Of a stretch of DNA of 64,000 bases, positions 25,320 through 37,376 are shown one piece after another. The notes under the pieces were generated by a model, which was given only the letters and a program-made list of their open reading frames with translations, was not told the DNA's origin and made no database searches. Source of the DNA: Vespa crabro (taxonomy: Eukaryota; Arthropoda; Insecta; Hymenoptera; Vespidae); the NCBI RefSeq assembly GCF_910589235.1, contig NC_060955.1, forward strand, positions 8,569,694 through 8,633,693, read 5' to 3'. Every line of letters starts with the position of its first letter. Within the stretch, counting starts at the first letter, position 1. A program made the position numbers and the translations under genes.

Positions 25320-26986
25320 TGTATATATATATATTATGCTTCAGATCTTTATGCACAAACAATATGTACCATATCAAGATATTATGAGAAATAACATGAC
25401 ACTACTGTCTAATAATTTTCCATACCATTATATTAATTCAATGACGAAGGATATACCCAAGGTGAGATTTTCGTCATCGGAAACTAGTTATATAAAAATA
25501 CTGCATTCTACTTTATAGATAATGCTAAATATAAAGATTACACTAATTAAATGTTAATAGATTGGTAAAATGAATATGTACAACCTCGGGGCATATTTAC
25601 GTCGAAGGTACGACAAATTCTTAGGTGACGTCTATACAAGCAAAATCATGAAAATGCGTACTACAGAATTTCCGTTGTCACAAATATCAGCAGAACTTGT
25701 TAATGCTGCACTTTGGCCACCATCGGAATTACAAAAATGGAACAATGATTTGAATTGGCAACCAGTACCCTTTGGTTTGTAAAAGATAATTACGTAAATA
25801 TAAACAAAATCTTTTTATTCGCTCTCTCTCTCTCTCTCTCTCTTTATATATATATATATATATATACACATATATATCAATCTAAAAATATAATAATATC
25901 TGTAGAATATACAAGGATAGAGGAAGATACATTGTTCTTAGGCACTTACTGTCCACGTTTTAAAATAGAAGAACTAAAAGCAGAAAAGGAAATGCAAAAA
26001 ATAATATTGCATCATACACCTTTATTCTATTACGTTTCCAATCATACAGGCACAAAAATAACTAAACCATCTGACATTGAATATTTATACAATATTTTAA
26101 AAACAAAAGTAAGATCTATAATATACCTATTTAAAATATAACAATAATAAATAATAAACAAATTAATTATAGGTTGCCTATAATTTATCGATACCACATT
26201 GGGCAAATGAAACATTTCCGGATGGAGAAATGTATAACGTAATGTTATTGCAATATGATTTACTATCAAAAACAACTATTCAAAAACAACTCAATGGCGG
26301 GACATTTTTAAAAGAAATTATCATAAACGCATTAAAATATATTCAAGGAAATATAACGGAAGATAGAAAGATTATGATGTATAGCGGTGATGATAGAAAT
26401 GTTGTGGGAATTTTAAAAGCAATGAATCTATGGTCACCACATATACCATCTGAAGCAACTTCGCTTATTTTCGAACTGTATTTTAACAATGTTACATCTA
26501 AATATGGAATAAAGGTGAGAATATTTTGTTTGTTTAACATATTATTAGTATATTTTATATAAAAAATTCAATAATCAATTTGGGAACAAAAATAATTTAA
26601 AAATCACAGAATTATGTTAATGGACAAAGCTAGTAAAATATAATACTTTTAAAAGTGTAACCTCAATTTTTACTTACAACATAAATTATTCTGAAACTAT
26701 TTTATTGTTAAAAAATATATCTTTGTTTCAGATAAATTATTATACGGGTATTCATAAAGAAAATATTTTTCTGACCCTTCCACAGTGTTCTATAATTTGT
26801 CCTTTAGACATATTTTCAAAAATTGTCTTTAATACTATACCAGTCAATGAAGAATTGTTATGCCAATGGACAAATGATTCTTTACATACAGATATAACTT
26901 CAGAAAATAATGCCAGTAATCTCAACTTCCATAAATGGATAAATATTATATTACTGTTAATTTTAGTAAGTATGATGTATAAATAA
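25121..26986 (+). CDS. Acid phosphatase-like pseudoenzyme, active site lost, C-terminal hydrophobic anchor
   Basis: Exons 25121-25201, 25345-25461, 25561-25774, 25906-26108, 26173-26514, 26732-26986; phases continuous, 403 residues. Exon number and phases match the active neighbour at 20086-21896, and motifs align (RTTEFPLSQISAELVNAALW; TLFLGTYCPRF; the CSIICPLD region). A signal peptide is at 1 to about 18. The catalytic motif RHGDRTP is replaced by MHKQYVP at 30-36: the nucleophile His31 remains but both Arg residues are gone. YSGHE has become YSGDD, so the proton-donor His is Asp278. The C-terminus ends in a hydrophobic stretch (INIILLLILVSMMY) before a single Lys, suggesting a tail membrane anchor or a GPI signal. 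All splice sites and the reading frame are intact, so I treat it as a gene and not a pseudogene. Catalysis should be absent; binding or structural roles are open. Confidence 0.85.
25230..25340. repeat. TACA/TA compound repeat in intron 1
   Basis: Two tandem copies of a block made of TACA units, a TA run and TTGTATATAT fill most of intron 1 of the phosphatase-like gene. The TA runs can fold back. Confidence 0.85.
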
Positions 26987-27168
26987 TTTTATAAAACATA
27001 CATGTATCTAAATATAATATAAATCATATTTTAAATAAGTCAAATATATATAATAAGTCCCATTTTTCTTATTTTTGAACAATATAACAAAATGAAATTC
27101 TTTCAATAATTTATTTACTATATATTTCTTATTATTAAATTCACATCTGTACAAAAATAATAAATATA

Positions 27169-29487
27169 TTATGTAACCAATATGAGATATAGTTGTCGTG
27201 ATTTTTTTGCTAATAATGGAATATCATTTATGTAAGTCATTGTAAAAGCTTCTAAACTATTTGCCCATTTTTTTATGTTTTTCTGTTCTTTTGTCTTCTC
27301 ATCACAAACTTGATCTATGTTCCATTGCTTGAGCCAAAGACTTGTTACTGATGGTATAATATTGTGTTCAGTATTGTTTTTGTTACTACGAATGATAATT
27401 GTATATTTTTGCAAACAAATACTTAAAGCATATAAAATAAGATGTACTATATTAATTGCATTATGAATACCATATGATCTTTTCTTAAATATATTCTTTA
27501 AAGTAATTTGAACATCATCTAATTTTTTAATAAGAAAATCAATGATTTCATTACAAATATATGGAGAATTACAAAATTCTAAAATAATAGATATATGATA
27601 TATTTGTAATGTTGCCTGAAAGAATAAATTACACATTTACTGATTATTTACAAAAAAGAAATCCATGTGATAAGAATATAAATTATGTTTAATTTACTTT
27701 ATTAAAATTTGTAACTTGATATATTTGCTCTAATATATCTTGTATTGCTTGTAAAACTACACGACCACATACATCAGATTTCATTTCTAATCTAAAAATA
27801 TTTGAGAAATTTAATATTGCATCTAGAGCTTCCTTTTCTAATGTATCAATCCAATATTTTCGTTTCAAATATTCTTTAACTATGTTCTCATTTTTGAAAA
27901 CCCTTAAAATTATTTGTATTGATTTTATGACAATATCATTTGTTTCCAATCTTCTAAGAGTAAAATTTACCCATCTAGTCGAAATATTTCCTTTTGTATA
28001 CTTTGACTTTTTTCTCGATATATCTTCTATTTCTAATTTCCGTTTTTTCTGTAGATATTTGTTGCATATTTCTTCATTAATACTATTAGAAATAACAACG
28101 GAATCTTGATCAATATTTAAAGTATCATATGCACTATCGTGTTTTTCAGAAGTATTACTTTTATTATAATTTAAAAAATCATTTCCTAAACTAATTAAAT
28201 CTGGTGTTACGAAATGTTCTTGATATGTTTTATTCAAATTCTCTGAATTTATTGTTAATTCTTCATCTGACTCTGGAATGATCAAATTTTCAGGTACACA
28301 TTCATCTATTGTGTATAAATTATTCCACCTTTGAGGAGTTAAAGGATCTGATAGGTCTTCTATATTATTTATATTTGTACAATTTTCCTTTTCTTTGTAC
28401 AATTCTTTTAAATCATGTCCATTGGAATCATACCATGATTTAGAAGATTTTAATGAGTCCATATTATTACATTCTTTATTAGAATGAATAGGACTAGTAC
28501 AGATCATTTTTTTCTTATAATTTCCTTGCAACTTAGAAAGGGATAAATCTATAATATTTTTGTTCTTTTTATTTCAAATAATTTTGCTTTTTAAAATTGA
28601 AACAAACAAGCATAAAAAGAAGATAAAATAGAATAAACAATTAAATGAATACCATTTAAATGAATACCATTTATATGTGACAAAGATTGTACAACATTAT
28701 GCTTAGGAATTTTCGTAGATACATTGAATATCATGTTATATTCTTCAACAGGAATTTCATGCATTCTTATTGCAACTGATTTTAACCAAACTATAGCTTG
28801 AAGAAAACTTAAATCTGCTTTGCATTTTATTAGTGGACTAAGAGTTATATCATCCACTGATTTCATCAAATTCTTTGATATTTCAAAAATATGTTTACAA
28901 TAAGAACAAATTGAGAGAAATAAATCGTTTTTTTCTGCATACAATTGTTTTTCCAGTCTTAATATATTTAATTCTATTAATAAGTCTTCTAATACAGGTG
29001 AACATATTTCTTCATCTGTATGCGTGACACTAAAATAAGTACGATCTAAAAAATATTTATTATTAGAAAAGAATGTAGATTTTTTCTTTCTTTTTATTTG
29101 TATATGACATATTACATGTTTAGATAATATAAATTTTTAAAGTTATTACATGTAACAATATACATAATAATATGGTATTTATATAATTACCAGAATCATA
29201 AGAGTTTTGATTTGTATCATAATTTTGTACCTGTTCTAAAGCTTCTAAAATTTTATTTTTGGACTTAACATGTTCATCGTCTAATTCATTTCTCTATAGT
29301 CATAAAATCATTAAAGTTGTTTATTTAGTTTTTTATATATTTTTAAAAATCAACAAATATACCTTATCTGAGATTTTTCTTGTAAAAATCTTTGCTTCGC
29401 GTTGCATTCTTTTTCATATGGTATTTTATTTTTGCGTATATCAATTAAAACAAATGCATAATATAGGTTTATGCAACAATAAATAAA
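27169..29487 (-). CDS. Probable meiotic recombination protein MEI4-like (5' end unresolved)
   Basis: Exons from 5': open from at most 29487 to 29363, then 29191-29291, 28653 or 28668-29045, 27698-28548, 27169-27615. Phases join and the protein has about 620 residues. Visible parts: a short N-terminal block (YAFVLIDIRKNKIPYEKE), a helical segment (DLLIELNILRLEKQLYAEK; DLSFLQAIVWLKSVAIRM), an acidic disordered middle, and an all-helical C-terminal half (HISIILEFCN; IIDFLIKKL; LSICLQKY) ending near DIPLLAKKSRQLYLIL. From memory, vertebrate MEI4 has an N-terminal ALAIIR block, a FLQ-LLELKN helix and a similar C-terminal helical order. MEI4 works with REC114 and IHO1 in making meiotic double-strand breaks. 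The match is weak. No in-frame ATG is visible in the first exon, so the start is missing, spliced from further up, or broken. It is head-to-head with Tim13. Confidence 0.45.
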
Positions 29488-29790
29488 TTATATAATAAAT
29501 TGACATTTTGTTTACATCTATTTAATTATGTTATTCATACATTACGATAAATCACAAAATCTTTATTCGGAAAACTTCCCTCCATATTTCATAATTGATA
29601 CCATTAAATACAAAATTGAAATATGTTTTATTTAAGTTGACTATCCTGTCTAGAGCCAAGATTATAACCTTTACAATCCCAATTCTATTTGACCAATACC
29701 CGGTGCTTGCATCGATAGTATTTAAGAAGGGCAGCGTGAAAGCATTTTGATTTAGATTTTATAGAATAAAACAATTTATAACATAAAAAA
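29488..29790. promoter_or_regulatory. Short divergent promoter region, MEI4-like / Tim13
   Basis: About 300 bases separate the first recognisable codons of the minus-strand MEI4-like gene and the Tim13 start, so both promoters must lie here. A minus-strand ATG at about 29583 begins a short frame with a possible donor, but no in-phase join was found. Confidence 0.4.
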
Positions 29791-30438
29791 ATGAATTCAA
29801 TATCTGCTAATTCGTTAACAGGAGCGGAAAAAAGTGAACTCATGGAACAAGTTAAACAACAAATTGCTGTTGCTAATGCACAAGAATTATTAACGGTACA
29901 ATTATACAATATTTTTCTTTTCAAATTTACAAATTATATTTAAATTAAAAGTATGTTTAATAATATTTTTACAGAAAATGATTGAAAAATGTTTTAAAAA
30001 ATGTATTATCAAACCAGGTACATCATTAGATAGTACAGAACAGGTAACAGCATTCATCATTTTATTATAATTTCTAAAGATTATTTTATATATATGTAAT
30101 TTTTAACGAATACGATTAATTAATATTTTTTGTGAATGATAAAATCTAAAATTTATTTTATTCTATCAATCAATAGCTATTTTCAGTCATAATTCTCAAT
30201 GTTTTTATATATAATTTGATATAATTAATATTATACTTCATATCTCATATTAAAATTAATATTCAATGATTAATATTTTTAAAGAATGTTTTTGATATTA
30301 TCTTTCTAATTTAAAAATGTATTATTTATGAAATTTCAGAAATGTGTGGCTATGTGTATGGACAGATATATGGATGCATTTCATCTTGTATTTAAAGCAT
30401 ATAGTAATCGTTTACAACGAGAACGCAATAGAATGTAA
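29791..30438 (+). CDS. Tim13: Mitochondrial import inner membrane translocase subunit Tim13
   Basis: Small Tim chaperone of the intermembrane space. With Tim8 it forms a hexamer that escorts hydrophobic precursors, such as Tim23, to the inner membrane. Exons 29791-29895, 29975-30043, 30340-30438; phases continuous, 90 residues (human 95). The twin CX3C motif is present: CFKKC (Cys41, Cys45) and CVAMC (Cys60, Cys64). Family-specific residues NAQELL, KCIIKPG and CMDRYMDAF are conserved. It ends RLQRERNRM as in vertebrate Tim13. It has no presequence, as expected for Mia40-dependent import. AATAAA at 30456-30461 lies 18 bases after the stop. It is divergent from the MEI4-like gene. Confidence 0.96.
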
Positions 30439-31181
30439 ATATATGATATAATATAAATAAATTGTTTTTTGTTGTGTACATTATAGCTCATTGAATGATC
30501 GATAGGGTAAATCTATACATTTGTATAAAGTTGCTAAATACAGATAATATGTTATACTTCTTTACAAAGGTAGAACTTTTGTAACAAATAGTTAAATAAT
30601 TCATTTTTCCATAAATTTATAAAACCTATGAAACTTTTATACCTCAAAATATAAAAATAAATAAGACTAATGTGAAATGAATTTTTTTTTAATTAATTTG
30701 ATTAAGTTTATGTAATCAAAAATGAAATTTTTTATCTATGATCTAACTACATTAATTTCCAAAAATTTATAAACTTATTATTGTACAAGTGAAAATATAT
30801 ATAATTATATGGATGAATAATTAACAAATATTCAATTCCTTTTATATAATATATATACATGCCAAACAAAATGTATTTTAATTAAAATAAGTAGACAAAT
30901 TTTTAATACAAATATTAAAAGGGTATTATAAAAAACATCTAACAATTGCAAAAGAGAAAAATTTTTATAAAATAAATAACATATACATGAGTATCGTTAC
31001 ATCATAGTTGAAAATCATAAATAACTAACATAGGTGTTTTGTAAAATCCACAATTCCACAGTATCTATTTGCATTGTTTATAATTAACCATACACACTAA
31101 AAGGCACGATATAGCTACCAATATTTCAACGTGGTTACAAGATGATCATCTGCAATTACATAAGATATAGTATGAATGATA

Positions 31182-31204
31182 TACACACACACACACACAT
31201 ATAA

Positions 31205-31252
<48 letters not shown>
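31182..31252. repeat. (CA)n/(TA)n microsatellite
   Basis: An ACACAC run of about 16 bases followed by a TA run of over 40 bases. Confidence 0.92.
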
Positions 31253-31256
<4 letters not shown>

Positions 31257-31434
31257 CTTTATTTGATGAACTTTAAGATTGTGGGTTGTGAATAATTATT
31301 TCAAGTAGACATGGAATAATTTGTTTAAACAAAATATTAAACATGTGCGTATGTAAATCTGATACATTAATATACATACACAAAGTGGTCTAAAACTATA
31401 AAAGCATAATAATAGATGTCTTTAAACGAACCTT

Positions 31435-31551
31435 AGATGATGATGATGAAGATGATGATGACAGTCATAATAATAATAATAATAATAATAATAATTAAAA
31501 AAAAAAAAATAGTAGTAGTAATAGTAGTAGTAGTAAGAGTTGTAATAGTAA

Positions 31552-31614
<63 letters not shown>

Positions 31615-31663
31615 CAGTAGTAGTAGTAGTAGTAGTAGTAGTAATAGTAATAGTAAAATAATT
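31435..31663. repeat. Compound trinucleotide repeat (GAT, AAT, TAG)
   Basis: GAT units are followed by AAT units, a poly-A stretch, then about 150 bases of TAG/GTA triplets with a few AAT or CAG interruptions. The open frames through it (poly-Val, poly-Ile, poly-Thr) are repeat artefacts. Confidence 0.96.
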
Positions 31664-34600
31664 TATGAACAAAAATCTTATAAAGGAAAATATATAAAAG
31701 ATATCCAATCTTTTATAAATTATATGTTATATAACTTATATTGTACTAGTACAATTATAGATCGACTATAATTTGATTCTGCAATAAGAATGTAAGTATA
31801 TATGCATTATTTTACAGCATCAATAAACTTTTTATCAACCCTTCTATATTTTAAGAATTTCAATAAGATCATTATTAGTTTTATTTGTTTTATGTATTAA
31901 AAAATATATTGAAGAATTGACAGATTTCAATATGGAATTATTATTTTGTAAAATATAGCTTAATACGGATAAATATAAGTTCAGGAAAGAAAGTATAAGC
32001 TATTCGATATTAAAACAGAAAATATGCAGTTGCAAACTTCGTTAATATTGAGTTGTTGTACTATTAATCATTATATACTATCTTCAAAATAAAATCATTA
32101 TAACAGATACTTATATTGTGTATTAAATCCTTCTGAGAATTGTTTTCAACATCTATTTTAAATAAAATCTGATGCTGTAATAATTTAATGATAATTATAG
32201 ATTATTTAAATCGCATAGTCTTTCATAAAATATAATGAAAATGCTATTGTATAGATATATTCTCTAAACCTAATGAACGAACAAAAAATTATCTTAATAA
32301 CAATAATGGAATGTATTTATTTCTTATATTTTATAAAATGTGGGAATGTTCAAACCAGTCCTGAATTTTTTCATAAAACTGTATACCATACTGATAACAA
32401 GATGTAACCACGCTGATTGGCCAGGAACACACCTGATTTAATGATCATACTGGGATAAATGTCGATTCAGACTAAGAGATTTGTTACACAGTATCATATG
32501 ATTTTATATAATAATTTTACTAATAACATTTCTAATGAAAATCAAGAAAACATAAAAATAATATATATCAATGTACAAAAAACTAGTGTACATGAAGTTT
32601 GTAAAAATTTTTGTATACATTTTTAATAATTTAATTACCATAAATTTATACATGGTACATATTATACAAGCACACAATCTCTTCGTCTGAATGAATTATG
32701 CCATTTAGCATATGTGATATTATCAGATTTTAGCTGTTAATGAAAATTCTTTTGTAAAGATAGCAAGTTATGTGTTTTTACAAAAGGATTTTGATTTGTC
32801 AAGCATCCTGTCAATCCATTTTGAATTGTACTCAATTATTGCATCATACATAGAATGAACTTTTCCATATTAAATATTTTTCATTGTATTGGATTGCCCA
32901 AAAATTAAGATCCTACCCTACAACTTTTGTTAATTACTAATCTCTTGCAAACAGTGTTGCTAGAAGATAGATAAGCACCTAAATTTTCTTGGACAGTTTC
33001 AACCTTTATAAATTATTTTAGTTTCAAATATTTAGCACCATTATTATCAAAAAAATAATTTGACGGATTTTTTTAGGCAATCCATTATTAGACGGATGGT
33101 TTACTGATATCATAGATATCGCAGCATCTATGTTTAGTGAAATGAGGTAATGAATCATATTCAGTCATAAAATTAGACTCAAGAATTTTTCTGTCAAGCA
33201 CAAAAGGGTAAAATACTAAGATATTCCTTTAAAAAATTAATCTAGTTACTAATTGACTATAACTCAATTAATAGTTCCCTGGTCCTTGAAATATAACACT
33301 TATGTAAGTTGTTTATAAGGATAATAATACTAGGCACATACGTATAACATAGAAGGAAAATTGCCTCATACTATGTACCTATTGAATCTTCTACTATTGC
33401 AATATTAAAATCTATGTTCATTTTAACAATTCATGGCAAATTACATATTTATATATGAAGTAAAAAGATCATTTCATATATGTCACATAAGACATAGATA
33501 CTTTTTATGATAATGTTAACATTAATGGCTAATTATGTTTCCCAAAATGATGTGATCAGTTTAGAAATGAAGATTCAGCTCTTCAAAATACTGTCAGTCT
33601 TAAAACGATGCAAAAAGTACTTTGTAATTATCAGTCATTTTACTAAATTCCCATCCTCCCAAATTTATACTTATTAACAAGATTGAAAGATTCTATACAT
33701 TTAGCAGTTGTTAAAGAAATGTAAACAATTTTTTATGCTGTTAGTAGCCGATTGAGAAGCTGAATTTTATGAAAATATAGACATAGATTAAATATTTGTT
33801 AATAGTTTCAATATATTGATTTCTATTACTTCGTTTCATTTTTACTGTATTCACTTCAAAAAGTATATGGATCGGTCATAAACTTAAATATTTCCTTTTT
33901 TTATAATAAAAATTACATTTCCCTCTTAAATCTATAAAATGTAGAAAAATACATCATTTAATCTATATAAAATAGAGAAATGCAATGAATAGAAAAATGC
34001 TCATGAAGGCATTTTCCTTCCATGATTTTTGCAGCGCGATTTATAAGTATTTAGCCATAGCTGGCAGTGCCTTATTAAAAACTGCAAAATAAATCCAGTA
34101 AGTTTCTCAATTTACAATAATCAGCATAGTCTTACTCATGATGCCTTAGTATAGGATATCAGTCCCCAAAAGCAGTATCTCCTGTACTCTAGCTTGCTAT
34201 GCAACAGAATAACATTCTTATCGTTATAAAAGCAACTACAATGTGAGAAACAATTAACAAAATTATAATTGAACAAAGTGCTTAAGATTCTTAACAGAAT
34301 CTTACGATAATATCAGTAAAGATTATATCTCATTTCTATAATTTGTAGTAATACCCGTTGTGAAATTTGAAACCTTTTCATCCTTTTCATTTATATTCAC
34401 ACCCTGAAGCTGAAATGGAATTATTCTAAGTAAGAATATTTCCTTGTAAGAAGTTCATCTTACAAATAATCAGTTTGTATAAAAATAACTCTTGTAGATG
34501 TATTAATAACATACTGATATATACACTCCTTTTTTATGAAAAATATAATAATATACAACAATAGCATACATATTACTTATCATAAAAAAGGAGTATTAGA

Positions 34601-34738
34601 TTATTATATAATGCTTTATAGGAATATTAGAATTATATATAATGCTCATGATAAATGTTTTTTTTTCTCTAAAAAAGATCATGTCATTTACCATTAATTT
34701 TTATCTTGAAAATGAATACTAACCATCTATTAATGTAC

Positions 34739-36725
34739 TTAAAAATATTTTGATACATCTGTATTTAGTTTACTTACGCACGAAGTACTACTCAGTATTT
34801 CATCAGTTTCTTCTATTTCTTCACTAATGTCTTCACTATGAGTACTCTGAATTGTATCTTCTTTTTTGACATGTACTTGCACAGAACTGTCCAATTCTTG
34901 TAATTCTTTAGATGGACTCTGTTCATTAAAACTACCTGATGCAGATGACACAAAATCTTCTTCATAATTGTCAACATTATCTACTGCTAAAGTCAAACAT
35001 TAAAAATAATCATTTTATGAATATAATAAATATATATGCAATATATATGCATTTACATATCTTTTGTATCAATGAGAAATAATGTATTATCTTTTTTATT
35101 TCTCCTTACCAAATCCAACATCCATTAATTCTTTTATATCATTTATATTTGTCTTTTTTCCGTTTAATGGTGGTAGATCAAATATAGAACCAGACTTATC
35201 TAAAGGTGATGAAGATTCAGCTTTATGTACATTACCAACATTGTCTCTTTTTTCATCAACAATAATTTCTTCAAAGTAAATAGCTTTTCCAAAGTTACAT
35301 TCTATATTAATCTCTTTTTTATTTTGTACATTATTCATAATATGTAGTTCTTTATTATTTATACTATTTTGTTTTGTAACATCCACATTTTGATTTTTTT
35401 GCATTTCAGATACTATAGATTCATCAAACGTAATTAAAGGTCCTCCTTTATTGTACATATCAATTTGACCAGATGCAATTGTGGCAGTTTCTTTTATTGT
35501 ATGATTTATTACTTCGTATGTATCAATTTTTTTTGTAGGACTTTTATCAGAGTGTATATTGTTCCCTTTATCATTAATATCATCTTTGTCAGTTATGTTG
35601 TCAAAAACTATTATATTTTCCCTGAGAGAATTCTTTTCTTTATCATGTGACTCATCTAATAAATCATTATGTAATGTTTGTATATTTTTCTTTTTGTCAG
35701 TTATTGTCACATTTATTGGAATACTAGTGCTTTGTTCAGAGAAACTTCCTAGTTTCTCAGAAGAATCATTGTCATTTGATAATGATTCAGTATGTAACAT
35801 CTTTGGTACAGGAACTTCAAAGGTTGCATTTGCAAAATTTGTTGACGTTTCATTTGTTTTATTATGTTTACTGTCATTGAATTCCACCTGTAAAAACCAT
35901 ATACAAGGTGATAAAAGAAGTACATAATTATTATTAAAATACATTAAACTAAATACCTTTTGTGTTATGTTACAGATGTTGATATTATTCTTTAAAATCT
36001 CTCCAAGTAATGGCTCAGATGAATTTATACCTAATTCTTCACATAATTTGTTTCTACCGACATAGTTATATTCTTTTCCAATATATGTCTCTGGATCATA
36101 TACAGATATAGTATAATCCAAACCAAAATATTCTAGGAACTCCCTAACCAATGAAAATAGTAATTTTCCTTCGGAATTAGCCAGGTACTGTTTTACTGTT
36201 TTGTTGAGGAGTGGTTCTGGATTCTAAAAAAAATATAAATTTTTCGATTTTTAACTTTGTAATTTTTTTTTATACGCTTAAATATCTGGGTGCTTAAATG
36301 TTCACTATTCTCACAAAAAGCTCATAAAATTTTCTATTGGAAAATAAAATATAATTCATATTTAATATAACATTATTCTTACCTACCATTACAGATTCCT
36401 GTTCCTCCAGAGCTAAAAACACGCTAGCCCTTAATTCAGCCTACAAAATCACAAACAAATTCTAAAACATAAGACTGACATAAAAAATATTAAATTGTAG
36501 ACATGGTCTGTATAACCTATATAATCATAAAGAAATTCTAAGACATAAGAATGACATAAAAGATATTAAATTGTAGGCATGGTCTATATAACCTATATAA
36601 AACTACGTTTCTTATTATCCTAATCTTACCCGGACTTTTGCGAGAACACCATTATTTTCAAGAGTTTGTACCACTAAATCTCGTAATTCAGTATCTTCCT
36701 CCATGGAAATGTTACTGTCTATCAT
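34739..36725 (-). CDS. CEP43: CEP43 / FOP (FGFR1OP) centrosomal protein
   Basis: Centriolar-satellite and basal-body protein that anchors microtubules and supports ciliogenesis. Exons from 5': 36630-36725, 36387-36440, 35957-36223, 35110-35887, 34739-34983. Phases are continuous and the protein has about 479 residues. The N-terminus (EEDTELRDLVVQTLENNGVL, then AELRASVFLALEEQE) is nearly identical to vertebrate FOP. The LisH/TOF dimerisation region follows at about 65-115 (LVREFLEYFGLDYTISVYDP). A long Asn/Asp-rich disordered segment then leads to a conserved-looking FDLPPLNG motif and an acidic tail (SEDISEEIEETDEIL). It is longer than human (399) because of the middle. A strong donor (TCGTGC|GTAAGT, near 34776) lies inside the last exon, and vertebrate FOP ends in a short ADYLE-type tail. 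A further 3' exon may therefore replace the end given here. It is divergent from the methyltransferase at 37377. Confidence 0.9.
36457..36599. repeat. Tandem duplication of about 67 bases, period 76
   Basis: AAATTCTAAAACATAAGACT (from 36457) and AAATTCTAAGACATAAGAAT (from 36533) begin two copies that both end AACCTATATA. Only a handful of positions differ over 67 bases. It lies in intron 1 of CEP43. Confidence 0.95.
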
Positions 36726-37376
36726 GATTACAAATAAAAATTGTTTCTCTAAACACTCAAGACACGTAAATGTTTACGCTTTCCATCATGTGTCCTCTTT
36801 CGCAACACGTACGGCTGATGGTATTATAACGGAGGGGAAGAAACAACTCCCATCGTTTCCTTGAACAGTTTGATTAATAAATAAATCCTTCAGATGGCGC
36901 ATATTTTATCATTTTACTTACCTTCTTCAGACTTCGTCTATAACATTTTTTAATAAAAAAAAAAATTTGTTTTTTTCAAATGTTAGATATAGTTAATCTT
37001 AAATAATTAGGGTTTCATCGTATAGTTGCTAAATAAAAAAAAATATCATTATCTTATATTTCTTTATCGATAGTTTCTAATTACCAATTCTTTCAATATC
37101 ATCAATTTAAATGTGGTGCATAAATTTTCGATATTACCTTACTTATAAAGAAAATATATTTTAGATGGCACTAAAAACTAGGTTGGTAGGTGCTGCCATC
37201 TACATATATACATGTCAAAATATTTATTTTCACCCATTCGGAAAACAATAGATGAAATTCTTCAATTTCTTGAATTTACATTTACTGATCATGTTATATA
37301 GAATTGTTTTTTTTTCTGAGTAGAAATATTCAGTTAAAATTATCGCATATATTTTATGTCAATCAATTAATGAAAA
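36726..37376. promoter_or_regulatory. Divergent promoter region, CEP43 / EEF1AKMT1
   Basis: About 650 bases lie between two start codons facing away from each other. The stretch near 36790-36900 is richer in G+C (CTTTCGCAACACGTACGG) and sits next to CEP43; the rest is AT-rich. No TATA box was assigned. Confidence 0.45.

Larger units (their letters stand above)
30439..34738. other. Intergenic region between Tim13 and CEP43
   Basis: 4.3 kb of AT-rich DNA between the 3' ends of two convergent genes. It includes microsatellites at 31182-31252 and 31435-31663 and many possible poly(A) hexamers. It may hold a terminal exon or long 3' UTR of CEP43. Otherwise nothing coding is seen. Confidence 0.6.

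Noticed and set aside
25121..26986. Calling the second acid phosphatase a pseudogene
   Set aside because: All six exons, splice sites and the frame are intact; only catalytic residues are changed.
31433..31708. Poly-Val, poly-Ile and poly-Thr ORFs on both strands
   Set aside because: They are translations of triplet repeats, with no codon-level evidence of a gene.
34020..34095. Alternative CEP43 terminal exon reading NKALPAMAKYL
   Set aside because: It needs phase 1, but the upstream GTAAGT donor leaves phase 0.
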